A DNA stretch of 43,991 nucleotides from Candidatus Saccharimonadota bacterium (GCA_002726935.1 PBTC01000042.1:1-43991), one strand, 5' to 3'. Positions 29,876 through 38,323 are shown, counted from the first letter of the stretch. Translations and numbers: made by a program. Notes: generated by a model from the letters alone, not told the origin.

Positions 29876-30253
29876 TCACAGCGACAGGGACCCGGGATTT
29901 TTCTTTCCCATGGTCCCCAAACTAACGTCCAGGCCCGTTTCGTCTTTGAATAGTGACCGCAATTGGTCTGCATAGACTTGTTCATGTACTGAAATCTTTT
30001 TGTACACGGGCATTTTAACGCCATATTGAGGATCCTTTTGTTTTAGGATCTTCCCAAATTCCATGCTGTACGTGTCTGAGGGCAACAAAGTAATTCGGAC
30101 AACACTAATGTTGTTCTTGGCGAAGTTTTGCGGCAGTTTGAATTGGAGCCCATTCGCGATGGTAAGGAAATTTTTCGCGCCGGTCATGGCGGTGAACTTT
30201 GACCCCCCCAATTGGTCGAGGATGGTTTGAGCGATATTTGTGGTCGTGTTCAT
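29876..30253 (-). CDS. Conserved phage/plasmid-type hypothetical protein (125 aa)
   Basis: ATG 30253 has a GGAAGGAAA site and is preferred over the in-frame ATG at 30268. The product begins MNTTTNIAQTILDQLGG and has the pattern SKFTAMTGAKNFL...LQFKLPQNFAKNNIS...VRITLLPSDTYSMEFGKIL...VYADQLRSLFKDETGLD. I associate this with a small protein family widespread in prophages and plasmids but without a known function. It is cytoplasmic by appearance. It forms an operon with 30278-30508. Confidence 0.6.
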   Translation of the reverse strand: MNTTTNIAQTILDQLGGSKFTAMTGAKNFLTIANGLQFKLPQNFAKNNISVVRITLLPSDTYSMEFGKILKQKDPQYGVKMPVYKKISVHEQVYADQLRSLFKDETGLDVSLGTMGKKNPGSLSL

Positions 30254-30277
30254 GACGTTTCCTTCCATATAGATCTC

Positions 30278-30508
30278 TCAGTGGTTTTGACGAAGGTATT
30301 CTGCAAGCGCTCTATCTAAGGCCTCACCCTTCAGCAGATAGAAGCTACCGTCATCGGCCAGCCGGGTAATGTCTTCGTCACAACTGTCATTGCGAATCGT
30401 TTCGTACAGTTGTGCCTTTTTAAAGACCTCTTCGATCTTCCCGGCTAAAGCTGGATCCTTTTCGGCAAGCTGCTCACGTAATTTAGTAAGGGATTCTGTA
30501 TTGTTCAT
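30278..30508 (-). CDS. Small hypothetical helical protein (76 aa)
   Basis: ATG 30508 follows a strong AAGGAG site and gives a 76-residue acidic, helical protein (LTKLREQLAEKDPALAGKIE and DRALAEYLRQNH); the longer frame to 30535 lacks support. There is no cysteine-rich motif or signal peptide. It lies 25 bases upstream of the phage-type gene at 29876-30253 and 50 bases downstream of the HNH-like gene, all on the minus strand, so it probably shares their transcript. Confidence 0.6.
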   Translation of the reverse strand: MNNTESLTKLREQLAEKDPALAGKIEEVFKKAQLYETIRNDSCDEDITRLADDGSFYLLKGEALDRALAEYLRQNH

Positions 30509-30557
30509 ATAAACTCCTTTTGATAATTGTAGCATTTTTATTAAATTTTATCAACAC

Positions 30558-31721
30558 TCAGAATTTACATGAGTACCCTGCGGATGAGGCCTTGGAGATG
30601 AGCTTTCTGTCCATGTCTCCGAGGTCCTTTATCTGCTCGCGATAATCTAATCCGAACACTTCCTTTGCGAGCTCCTCAAGCATTTGGCGGTTGAAGTCAT
30701 TGATGCCTACGGATATAAGATTCACGTCGGTAGGGCCAGAGCACCGATCTTCAATGTAGGCGCACTCACTCTTAAAACGCTTAGCCAAATATAAACTTTC
30801 GCCTTCTTTCTTCCCAGCTTTTCGAAAATACTCAGCAATTAGTTCGGCGGGAGCATCAATTCGAGTGAGGCCGGGTTCATATGGGTTTGCTATGGCATGC
30901 GTTAATTGCCTGATATCCCCCTCGAAAAACCTAGGCGGTTTCCAGGTGATGGGCGGATCTAGCTTCCTTATGTAAGGGTTTTCTAGTCGTAAGCTGGCAA
31001 AATGATGATTAAAAAGTCGGCACCATTGAATTTGAGTGAGTTGGTCATCGATAACGACCCCGGCAGCACGCTCCAGGATCTCTTCAGCGTTTAAATTGTT
31101 CCTTGCCTGGTTAGCTGCTGTGGAGATTACGGCGATATTTTCCTTGGCGTAGCCTAAGCTGTTGCACATCCTCTCGACGGACCACTGGTGTCGCTCGTCG
31201 TGGTGCAGTTCATCTGACATCATATTGACCAAGCGTGTTCCTAAAATTGGGCAAAACTCAGGTGTGATTTTCTTCAAGTCATCCGGCGTCATATCCAGAT
31301 CACAAAACCTCCCTTTTACAAAAGCCCTGGCCCTAAGAAAAAGCAACTTGCTTGAGTGTGGCGTTAGTGGCTGCTTGGGAGCATCGAGGCCTTTTTTGTA
31401 GCCAGACTCAATGTGGGCTCGAATCTCCGACCCCAAAGTTTCAAACCGCGAGTCCAGTTCTCTTCTTGCTGCGCCAAAGTCGAAGCCAAGTTGATCTGCG
31501 AAACCAATACGTTCAAGCCGGCGGCGGTCTCTTTCAATTGGGCTTATGGTCCTTGAGAAATACGCGACTTCATTGGGGGCGTTTGGATGGAGCTGCTTTT
31601 GCTTGAGATAAGCGTTGTAAAAAGAGCGATAGGCATTTAGCGTCATATTCATGGCGCTAGTGTCTTTCTCTTCGAAAAACCTTGTGCTTGGCTTAAGCTC
31701 GATTGGATTGAGCGCTTTCAT
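30558..31721 (-). CDS. HNH/endonuclease VII-like protein (387 aa)
   Basis: The product from ATG 31721 contains a block (about residues 168-235) resembling the phage HNH/EndoVII pattern: EFCPILGTRLV (Cys-Pro-x-Leu-Gly), WSVERMCNSLGYAKENIAVIS (usually SxDRI...GY..GNV.VIS) and ANQARNNLNAEEIL. In this family the block forms a small zinc-assisted nuclease core. Here the usual Asp is replaced by Glu (VERM), so activity is uncertain. The ribosome site GGGGG of this gene lies inside an iteron copy (31725-31743). It could be a nuclease or a recombination factor. Confidence 0.6.
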   Translation of the reverse strand: MKALNPIELKPSTRFFEEKDTSAMNMTLNAYRSFYNAYLKQKQLHPNAPNEVAYFSRTISPIERDRRRLERIGFADQLGFDFGAARRELDSRFETLGSEIRAHIESGYKKGLDAPKQPLTPHSSKLLFLRARAFVKGRFCDLDMTPDDLKKITPEFCPILGTRLVNMMSDELHHDERHQWSVERMCNSLGYAKENIAVISTAANQARNNLNAEEILERAAGVVIDDQLTQIQWCRLFNHHFASLRLENPYIRKLDPPITWKPPRFFEGDIRQLTHAIANPYEPGLTRIDAPAELIAEYFRKAGKKEGESLYLAKRFKSECAYIEDRCSGPTDVNLISVGINDFNRQMLEELAKEVFGLDYREQIKDLGDMDRKLISKASSAGYSCKF

Positions 31722-31724
31722 CGA

Positions 31725-31743
31725 TTTGCCCCCGTTTACTATG
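31725..31743 (+). repeat. Iteron-like sequence overlapping a ribosome binding site
   Basis: TTTGCCCCCGTTTACTATG is one base from the origin iteron consensus. On the minus strand its GGGGG acts as the Shine-Dalgarno of the gene starting at ATG 31721, so Rep binding could repress translation or transcription of that gene. Confidence 0.7.
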
Positions 31744-31851
31744 AAGCTGACGGAGTTCCAGCCTGCGCTTCCAGAGGCGCACCACCTCTTGGCTGAGCGC
31801 ATTGGAACGCAGTCGGGATACCTGTCAACTGACTTCTAGTGCTAACAGCAC

Positions 31852-32400
31852 TCACATTGAAGGAGCCTTGCTTTTCGCAAGCTTCTTTGTGGCCGACGGA
31901 TCAACCATCTCCATTGATACAAAAGAATCAGGGTTGTCAGTAACACTGGCCAAAAAGTCGTCAAGCTCGGAGACTAGATTCATTTTCCACCCAGGCCCAA
32001 CAGCACGCGCAGTGGCCCTAAGGTTCAGAATCGAAGTCTTCAGATTATCAAGGTATTCGTCTCGAATTTCGACAAGCTCAGCTTGACATTCTTCTCTATC
32101 CATTAAGTAGGACGGTGAGGTCAAGAATCGGTCATTCCGGCCCGATCCAAGTGATGACCTCACACGCTGGCAAACCAAAGAATCTCCGTGGAGCCTGAGT
32201 ATTTCTACTCTGTTAAGGGTCCCTTTGACTGTGCAGGGCATCTCCGGGTATTCGCGGTTGTCATCATCAATGTCTACAAGTGCCTTTCCAGTCAATTTTG
32301 AAACTACTTCGACACTCATTTCGAACACTTGAATTTCGCGAAGGGCTTCTTCACCTTTATCCTCGACTAGTTCCTTGAGTTCCCTTATTTCCTGCTTCAT
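31852..32400 (-). CDS. Hypothetical protein (182 aa)
   Basis: ATG 32400 has an AAGGAC site. The product begins with a charged helix (MKQEIRELKELVEDKGEEALREI), likely to be a coiled coil, followed by a mixed domain with single cysteines (MPCTVKG, LVCQRV, EECQAEL) and a basic end (KKLAKSKAPSM). There is no signal peptide, transmembrane segment or known domain. It lies about 130 bases upstream of the HNH-like gene on the same strand and is divergent from the GNAT gene at 32644. Confidence 0.55.
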   Translation of the reverse strand: MKQEIRELKELVEDKGEEALREIQVFEMSVEVVSKLTGKALVDIDDDNREYPEMPCTVKGTLNRVEILRLHGDSLVCQRVRSSLGSGRNDRFLTSPSYLMDREECQAELVEIRDEYLDNLKTSILNLRATARAVGPGWKMNLVSELDDFLASVTDNPDSFVSMEMVDPSATKKLAKSKAPSM

Positions 32401-32643
32401 CGCATTTTGTCCTTGTTGTCTGTTTGCATTTTGCGTCTAACTTTTTGCGACGCCTAATTTTCAAAATTCTTTTTGATGATCAAATTCAATCCTAAGTCCT
32501 CATATCAAAAAAATGAAGCCAATTCGACCTCTCATAAGCGTCTCTATCGCATAACAATGTGCTGCTTTTTTGAGGTTTAGATTTCTTGTTAATTCGCGGG
32601 GTACACACGATCATTTCATCTGTAAGAAAATTATCTGACGACG

Positions 32644-33651
32644 ATGAAAAACCTAAGTTCGTACAAAAAATTGGGCGACAAAGGCATGGGCAATGCCCAA
32701 GGAGCTATTCTCAGTAGGCTAAGAGAAGATCTGCTCCTAGGGGTGGCATGCCCAATTATTGTCGACGGTAAAAGTATAGGTATTGAGTCGGATCTTTATA
32801 GCGTTCAAATGGCTGATAATGGGTATGTCTTTTGTGAGTTTGATGAGCCGGCAATTCTAAGCGCGGGAGAGAACTACCTGCTTCAGAGCGTTTATGCGGC
32901 GAAGTTGTCCATGAACCACTTTGGAACGTCGGCCTTTCAAGATTCTTTGCGGGAACTTTTACGTACCGAACTGGGGACTGCCCGTCTCCCGCAATCTGAA
33001 CGTGTCAACAGTTTCTCCATTCGCCCTCTTCTTCTTGATGATGCGAAACGTGTTTTTGATTTTTTGCGAAACGAGAAAGCTGTCATTGAGGACACCGGCT
33101 TTGAATGGCATCCAAGCAGCGTGGAAGACACCCTACTTTGGCTCAGGAGATCCGCACCATTACACACCATCGCTGTAAGAGACGATGGCGAGGTAGTTGG
33201 TGTCTGCGGCGTGATGCCGGATCTCTGCGGAATCCCAGGGACTAAAAGCGTCTCGCTATTCTACGCTGTCGGCACAGGGGCTCAGGGTAACGGTATCGCC
33301 GGTGCGATGGTTGTCGAAGGCATTAAAACACACCAGGATGTGCACCCAGAGTATACCCATGCTGTGATTCACACAGAACTTCACAATATTGCTTCGAAAG
33401 CTGTGGCTAGAAAGCTTGGTTTTCAACGAGACGAAAGTACGGATTACAGATCGACGTCGCATGGGAAACCATGCACTGTCTACGGATCTTCCGCGAGAAT
33501 CGACGATGCCATAGGCTTTTATCTAGTTGGGAAAATTAAAGACTCAATGTCTAGAAAGTCACGCGCTCAAGTCCCTCCCGCAGACAAAGAGGGTCGCTCC
33601 CCAAGCGCGAATGTCAAGCCGACCAGGAGTGTAAACCCAGCTTTCAACTAG
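32644..33651 (+). CDS. GNAT N-acetyltransferase domain protein
   Basis: The 335-residue product has an N-terminal region of about 120 residues with no recognised fold and then a GNAT domain (about 123-285): FSIRPLLLDDAKRVFDFL at the start, IAVRDDGEVVGVCGV, and the acetyl-CoA loop region around GTGAQGNGIAGAMV (Q/RxxGxG/A-like) followed by NIASKAVARKLGF. Such enzymes transfer an acetyl group from acetyl-CoA; the substrate is unknown. The C-terminus is Pro/Ser/Arg-rich. ATG 32644 has no strong ribosome site; ATG 32689 (after AAAGG) is an alternative. It precedes the PAPS-reductase-like gene. Confidence 0.75.
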   Translation: MKNLSSYKKLGDKGMGNAQGAILSRLREDLLLGVACPIIVDGKSIGIESDLYSVQMADNGYVFCEFDEPAILSAGENYLLQSVYAAKLSMNHFGTSAFQDSLRELLRTELGTARLPQSERVNSFSIRPLLLDDAKRVFDFLRNEKAVIEDTGFEWHPSSVEDTLLWLRRSAPLHTIAVRDDGEVVGVCGVMPDLCGIPGTKSVSLFYAVGTGAQGNGIAGAMVVEGIKTHQDVHPEYTHAVIHTELHNIASKAVARKLGFQRDESTDYRSTSHGKPCTVYGSSARIDDAIGFYLVGKIKDSMSRKSRAQVPPADKEGRSPSANVKPTRSVNPAFN

Positions 33652-33671
33652 ATTTCAATGGATTGCTTATA

Positions 33672-33700
33672 TTGCAACGATAATATTAATGTGGTATTAT
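33672..33700 (+). promoter_or_regulatory. Sigma70-type promoter (TTGCAA/TATTAT)
   Basis: TTGCAA (33672-33677), a 17-base spacer and TATTAT (33695-33700) lie directly before ATG 33730. This shows that the in-frame ATG at 33658 is inside promoter DNA and cannot be the start when this promoter is used. Confidence 0.7.
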
Positions 33701-33729
33701 TGTTTCAATCAGGTAACCATTGGAATGCT

Positions 33730-35562
33730 ATGAAAAAGCAAATTGGAATTTCAAAATTTGACCCAATTTGGGAAAAATTTATGTCCGGTGTTGAAGTTCT
33801 TTATGGAATTCTGGTAAGCCGGGATTACGTGCTTCAGGCGGCTACGTCATTCGGAAAAGACAGTTCCGTAATGCTGGCCATGGTACTTGAGGCTTGCAAA
33901 ATTGCCTCGCAAAGAGGTGTCGATTACCCAGCGATTATTATTTCTCATGCCGATACTGGAATTGAGAACCCTGAAATTCTCAAGTTGAACAAAGGGGAGA
34001 TCGCTAAGGTTCACTCGTATTGCCAGCACCATCGGATCAAGTACGTCTTTTCACACGCTCGGCCTCGCTTAATGGAAGGTTACTTAGTGCGAATCATTGG
34101 CGGCAACAAGATGCCTACCTATGAGGACGGGGATGCTGAGTGCTCGAAAATGTTGAAAGTAGAACCCCAGATTCGGCAAGCCAAAGCGATCGCAAAGCAC
34201 GTTAGCACGAAGTATCCTGATGCCGTGCTTTGTGGTGTGACCGGGGTGAGGTTCGATGAGTCAGCTACGCGTCGTGCAAATATGATTGCGCGAGGGGACA
34301 GCGATATTGCCCCCGTTTGCTATAACAATCGTTGGTCTATTGCGCCTATCGCAAACTGGAGTGAAGAAGACGTTTTCTCCTTCCTGTACAAGGCGAAAGA
34401 CTACAACCTCTACTCCAGTCTTGAGAAGACGCTTGAAATCTACGCTGACGCAAGCGGAAGTGGTTGTGTTGGGGTGGGCATGGCGATCTCGGACGATCAA
34501 AAGTCGAAACGCGAGTCAAAAGGCTGCGGTGCTCGGTTTGGTTGCGCCGTATGTGTCCGGGTGGGCGAAGATAAAAGCATGGAGGCCATGCTTCAGCTTG
34601 AGCAGTACTCCTACATGAAGGAGATCAACGCTTTTCGTAATTTTCTAACGAAGATCCGTTGGGATCTGTCTCGTCGCTGTCATTTGGGTCGAACGATCAG
34701 TGATACGGGTGTAGTCACAGTTGGACCTGATAACTTCCATTCTAATGCGCTTGAAGAAATGTTCAGAATGGTGCTGAGCATCCAATATTTGGAAAATGAG
34801 GCTGCGGCAAGTCTGGGTATTGAGCCCCGAATCGAAATTGTCAATGACCAATTCATTGCGGCCATCGACCTGCAGTGGTCTCGTTATGGCCGAGCCAAGC
34901 CTTTTCATGCGTGGGCGGTGGCACGGGACGTTATGAATAACGGGAACCTGCTGCGACCTTCTGAGGTTGAGGTCGACCATCACCCTAGGGTGAAAGGATT
35001 CGATAAGAAGTCAGGCGGTATTCAGGTGGATTCTTTTGGCATCGGTGAGTTTTCCTCCTTTCGTAACGTTTTCGCAGAAGCCATGGACGAAGGTAAGTGT
35101 ACCGAGTTAACCCCAGCGCAGCTTGGTAAAAGTGGCAGTATCGTGACGGCCCCGCTGAATTTCGATGAGACCTTTGCATTTGATCAAGAAGGCCTGGCCA
35201 TGTTTATCGATTACGAACTTGACCGGTGTCTTGATTTGTATCATAACGATCAAACCAACCCCACCGCCGCGGCGAAATTTTACGCCCAATACGGTTGCCT
35301 GTCGGCAAACTCAAGGGGGTTCCTAGGAACGGACAAAATCATCCAAACTGCTGACATTTTCTGGTTGAACAAACTAACTAAGCTCAGTAATGAGGAATTA
35401 ATCGGCCTGGCCGATCCAGATCTACTGAGCACAAAGAAGTCTGAGGATTCGACCGATAGCGGTCTATTGGCAGCACTTAGTATGATCGAAGATATCGCCT
35501 TAGTGGTCGAGAAAGAAGTGCCTGTTTTATCGGCCGGAGCTCAGCTTGATTTAGCCTGGTGA
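33730..35562 (+). CDS. PAPS reductase-like (DndC-type) protein
   Basis: The product from ATG 33730 has 610 residues. It has the PP-loop SFGKDSS (40-46), IISHADTGIENPE (about 70-82) and GVRFDES, as in phosphoadenosine-phosphosulfate reductase-type enzymes. A cysteine cluster (CVGVG...GCGARFGCAVC, about 248-278) may bind an iron-sulfur cluster, which is typical of DndC and related proteins. PAPS reductases use adenylated sulfate; DndC acts in DNA phosphorothioation together with DndA, B, D and E, none of which is nearby. The C-terminal 330 residues are unlike the standard family. An iteron is embedded near 34306-34323 and encodes IAPVCY. A promoter with TTGCAA/TATTAT precedes it. Confidence 0.8.
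   Translation: MKKQIGISKFDPIWEKFMSGVEVLYGILVSRDYVLQAATSFGKDSSVMLAMVLEACKIASQRGVDYPAIIISHADTGIENPEILKLNKGEIAKVHSYCQHHRIKYVFSHARPRLMEGYLVRIIGGNKMPTYEDGDAECSKMLKVEPQIRQAKAIAKHVSTKYPDAVLCGVTGVRFDESATRRANMIARGDSDIAPVCYNNRWSIAPIANWSEEDVFSFLYKAKDYNLYSSLEKTLEIYADASGSGCVGVGMAISDDQKSKRESKGCGARFGCAVCVRVGEDKSMEAMLQLEQYSYMKEINAFRNFLTKIRWDLSRRCHLGRTISDTGVVTVGPDNFHSNALEEMFRMVLSIQYLENEAAASLGIEPRIEIVNDQFIAAIDLQWSRYGRAKPFHAWAVARDVMNNGNLLRPSEVEVDHHPRVKGFDKKSGGIQVDSFGIGEFSSFRNVFAEAMDEGKCTELTPAQLGKSGSIVTAPLNFDETFAFDQEGLAMFIDYELDRCLDLYHNDQTNPTAAAKFYAQYGCLSANSRGFLGTDKIIQTADIFWLNKLTKLSNEELIGLADPDLLSTKKSEDSTDSGLLAALSMIEDIALVVEKEVPVLSAGAQLDLAW
34306..34323 (+). repeat. Iteron-like sequence inside a coding region
   Basis: ATTGCCCCCGTTTGCTAT matches the origin iteron over its 16-base core. 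It is in frame with the PAPS-reductase-like gene and encodes IAPVCY, the same peptide as the copy at 22473. It lies about 5.3 kb from the end of the origin array. Confidence 0.75.
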
Positions 35563-35637
35563 TTCGTTAGAGTTTTTAGAAGCTCTAGAGTGTACCTATT
35601 TAGAGCCAGGGATGCACATCGAACGTTAATCTTCTGA

Positions 35638-36183
35638 TCAGATCCACCCTCGCTTTTTTTGAGCGCGCAAGTGCTCTTTTACGAAATCTGCCCGGGCGAT
35701 TCGTGCGTTTTCAAGTGCCTTGGCATACTTTTCCGCATTCACGGTATTTTCGGTTCCCACATAGAATCTCTTCGGTGAGATTGTGTTGGTTGGTGCCATT
35801 GCCTCCAGGTATAGCTCTTTAACCTTCTTGCCTTTCTTCCTTGTCCAAGCCTCACGAATTCCAGCCTCCAAAGCCTGATTTTGCTTGTTCTTCATGGGTT
35901 CGCTGCGAATTAACACCTTTGGCCCTTTGTAAATCCCTGCGAGGTACTCGATCGCAGCATCTAGGGATGCCTTTGGAGAGCCACGTTTAGCCGTTCCATA
36001 ATGCACATCACTGAAAAACTTGCTTGGTTTTTTTAATCTCACCTGCCAGCCGTGTGTACCGATTTTGCCTAATATATTGATGTCTACTCTTACAATGTGG
36101 CGAGGAACATCGAATCCCCTAAACCAACCAGGGACGTGAATTCGCCTTCTTGGGAAATCATGTGGAAGTTTTTCTGTTGCCAT
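35638..36183 (-). CDS. AP2-like DNA-binding domain protein (181 aa)
   Basis: The 181-residue basic protein has an AP2/ERF-like segment at about residues 42-85: GTHGWQVRLKKPSKFFSDVHYG followed by the helix ASLDAAIEYLAGI. This is similar to the integrase/AP2-like domain of phage and plasmid proteins that bind DNA. The rest is Lys/Arg-rich with the helical C-terminus RIARADFVKEHLRAQKKRG. I infer DNA binding. It may be a regulator or homing-type partner rather than an enzyme, as no nuclease motif is visible. ATG 36183 has no strong ribosome site. Confidence 0.6.
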   Translation of the reverse strand: MATEKLPHDFPRRRIHVPGWFRGFDVPRHIVRVDINILGKIGTHGWQVRLKKPSKFFSDVHYGTAKRGSPKASLDAAIEYLAGIYKGPKVLIRSEPMKNKQNQALEAGIREAWTRKKGKKVKELYLEAMAPTNTISPKRFYVGTENTVNAEKYAKALENARIARADFVKEHLRAQKKRGWI

Positions 36184-36202
36184 CGGCTAAGTGAGTGAGG
36201 GA

Positions 36203-36490
36203 TCAAAAATTGATGTGAATTGTACCGTCGTCAGAGACTCTACGCCCAGATCGAGGATGCCTATGCCAGCCAGCAGGCTCAGCACCTTTGCCGCCCCACT
36301 CTTCGAGGGCTTTTCTTGCCTTCTCTTCCGTCGCATAGCACCAGCGGTCAACATAACCCATCTCGTGAATATCCGAAATAATGGCCCAGGTAAACATGAA
36401 TTGGACTAGGGCGCACCACCCGTGTTCTTCGCTATAAATAGGATTTGAATAACCCATTTTGATAATCTCGGGCTCAGTAAGTCTGCTCAT
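36203..36490 (-). CDS. Small conserved plasmid-type hypothetical protein (95 aa)
   Basis: The 95-residue product has the pattern VQFMFTWAIISDIHEMGYVDRWCYATEEKARKALEEW, which I associate with small proteins of unknown function on plasmids. The N-terminus has a short polar leader (MSRLTEPEIIKMGYSNP). A helix-rich core and a His/Arg-rich end (GWHRHPRSGRR) follow. It has no signal peptide; the FMFTWAII stretch is hydrophobic but short. It lies on the minus strand beside the AP2-like gene and may share a transcript with it. Confidence 0.6.
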   Translation of the reverse strand: MSRLTEPEIIKMGYSNPIYSEEHGWCALVQFMFTWAIISDIHEMGYVDRWCYATEEKARKALEEWGGKGAEPAGWHRHPRSGRRVSDDGTIHINF

Positions 36491-36617
36491 ATTCTGCTGG
36501 TAAGGCTCAATTTTCTACGTTTTGTGATTCTTTATTCGGTGCAAACTCGGGCCAAACGGCCACATCCCTCTTGTGCTGCAGTAGATATTGGCGATGGGGC
36601 AGGAGTTTGTCAAATTG

Positions 36618-36836
36618 CTAAGAAACCTGAATTGATGACTGGACTGAGCTGCTAATCCAACTGAAGTCCTTTATTGCACCGCTAAGCTCTCTGTCAACGG
36701 TGCTTTGATCAAGATATTGCAATCCCTCTTTGGCTCGCAACAGGCTTACGGTTGCAGCCTGTAATGCAGCCTTGACGCGTTTAACCTCGATCTCTTTTTC
36801 AGTTGGAAGATTTTCTTCGGCCTGGTCTGTAGACAT
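36618..36836 (-). CDS. Small hypothetical helical protein (72 aa)
   Basis: ATG 36836 has an AAGGTG site; the alternative GTG 36845 overlaps this site and is unlikely. The product is acidic at the start and then helical (EIEVKRVKAALQAATVSLLRAK). No cysteine motif, signal peptide or membrane segment is visible. It has its own promoter (TTGCAA/TATATT, 36869-36897). I recognise no family. Confidence 0.55.
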   Translation of the reverse strand: MSTDQAEENLPTEKEIEVKRVKAALQAATVSLLRAKEGLQYLDQSTVDRELSGAIKDFSWISSSVQSSIQVS

Positions 36837-36868
36837 GCTTGACACCTTGGGTACATTTTCTTAAGCCA

Positions 36869-36920
36869 AATATACCCTTTATTAACATAAATTGCAATTA
36901 AAATAATATAATTGTATTAT
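36869..36920. promoter_or_regulatory. Divergent promoter pair sharing a palindromic -35 box
   Basis: The palindrome TTGCAA at 36892-36897 serves two promoters. To the right a 17-base spacer leads to TATTAT (36915-36920, plus strand). To the left a 17-base spacer leads to TATATT (36874-36869, minus strand). The minus promoter precedes the 72-residue gene; the plus one is about 170 bases before the gene at 37095. Confidence 0.6.
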
Positions 36921-37094
36921 TGCAGCCAACAATTCGATGCGCCCACAACCTATCGAAAGAAACCTTTGTTCCAATTGAGCTCTATCGATGTTGCGCTAAG
37001 ACCCCTTTCTATTAAGTGGGAAAAATGTCAAGCAATAGGGATGGATTTTTAGTGCGGCATATTTTAGTATCCAAAAAAACGAGGGGGATTTGAT

Positions 37095-37460
37095 TTGTCA
37101 GCTTTGTTTCTCATTCAGCAAGAACACAAAAAAGCCGCGCTCCGATATTCAGCGGATGTCCGTGCGGTAAAGGTGGCTCAGGACCCCGAGCGCGTCGCTA
37201 GCTTGCTTAGAAGTCACCATGGGGCATCTTGGGCGATGCTAGAGAGTAGCCCTGAGGTACGTTTGGCCAAGAGTCAAAGGCTTGAAGCTGCTGGATCCCG
37301 GCTCAAAGAGATTTATGAGAAGTCTCCGTCTGTGGAAATGGCACAGCGATGCTGGCAGGCGAGTCGGGGTGAATTGCCTCGGGAGGCTACGTTTTTCTAT
37401 CGCGAAATGAACCGTCTAAAGGGTGTCCAAAAACCCCAAGGGCCCGATGGCCAGATTTAA
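37095..37460 (+). CDS. Hypothetical helical protein (121 aa)
   Basis: The start is TTG 37095 behind a strong GAGGGGGA ribosome site; there is no ATG nearby. The product is basic and helical (MSALFLIQQEHKKAALRYSADVR, then repeated Leu/Arg/Glu helices), ending in a Pro/Gly-rich tail. No membrane segment or catalytic motif is visible and I recognise no family. It converges on the metallopeptidase gene (37472) with 11 bases between the stops. Confidence 0.55.
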   Translation: MSALFLIQQEHKKAALRYSADVRAVKVAQDPERVASLLRSHHGASWAMLESSPEVRLAKSQRLEAAGSRLKEIYEKSPSVEMAQRCWQASRGELPREATFFYREMNRLKGVQKPQGPDGQI

Positions 37461-37471
37461 GGTATCAAAGA

Positions 37472-38257
37472 CTACATTGAAAGGCCTACTGATTTATGTG
37501 GGGCGACTATCTCAGCGGGGATCTCTGTAGGTCCCGTGCCGCCAGCATGCTCAATTCCATAGGTCTCTGTTTTAGCTGGTTTCCCCGTTAAGTTAAATAG
37601 CCTTGATTCACTGAAAAAAGTAAATGTTGAGTTTTTATCACTCATTCGTTCGTCAATTTTCTGCATGGTCTCGGCGTTTAAGTACTTCGCAGTGTTGTAC
37701 TGACTGCTAAATACATGTCCGGATCTCTTGTCCCGTAGCCACGCCAACGTTTGTTCGGGGTCCGCGCCCTTTTTGATCACGAATACCGCGCCTAAGAGGT
37801 CTGCAATCGTTTCCTGGCTGTGAACTTGGTCTTTGACATCAAGCCCCATCTCCGTAAGATTGTTCATGGAGTCTTCTCGGGTGAAAAGACAATGGCTTAG
37901 TTCGTGTGCCACAAGAAATTGCCTAGCCACCTCTTGATTTGGAGCTCCTTTTAGAAAGCTCAGAGCAGAGAAAACTTTCCAGTCCCTAGAGTTAATAACT
38001 ACGCTGCACGCATTTAGCTTTTGTGTGCGGATGGCACCGACAGGCCCTTTGTTTGACAGCCTCGGTTCATCATAGAAAATGTGAACATGCCTAAGATTAA
38101 TCCCGAAGGTTTTTTCGTAGTCGGCTTTTATATCAAGCATTTCGGAGGCCGTTGGGAGGCGGACCTCGTCACTGGCCAACCCCGGTGTTGTGCTTAATGA
38201 CATCGCGGCGACCAACGCAGCCGTACCTTGCTTTCTAAGAAAACCAAGATTTTTCAT
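37472..38257 (-). CDS. Secreted zinc metallopeptidase-like protein (HExxH)
   Basis: From ATG 38257 the product (261 residues) has a Sec signal peptide (basic start, GTAALVAAMSLSTTPGLAS) and a mature part with the zinc-binding motif HELSH (in VAHELSHC, about residue 141), followed by QETIADLLGAVFVIKKG. The Glu of this QETIAD segment may be the third ligand. It is probably a periplasmic or secreted metallopeptidase; the substrate is unknown. The longer start (38287) lies in the ATGTACA-rich promoter region and is less likely. It diverges from the helicase gene. Confidence 0.7.
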   Translation of the reverse strand: MKNLGFLRKQGTAALVAAMSLSTTPGLASDEVRLPTASEMLDIKADYEKTFGINLRHVHIFYDEPRLSNKGPVGAIRTQKLNACSVVINSRDWKVFSALSFLKGAPNQEVARQFLVAHELSHCLFTREDSMNNLTEMGLDVKDQVHSQETIADLLGAVFVIKKGADPEQTLAWLRDKRSGHVFSSQYNTAKYLNAETMQKIDERMSDKNSTFTFFSESRLFNLTGKPAKTETYGIEHAGGTGPTEIPAEIVAPHKSVGLSM

Positions 38258-38323
38258 AAAATACGCTACTATGTACATAATGTACAAAAATAGTACAGCT
38301 ATTTAGGGCTTCGAGGAAGAAAA

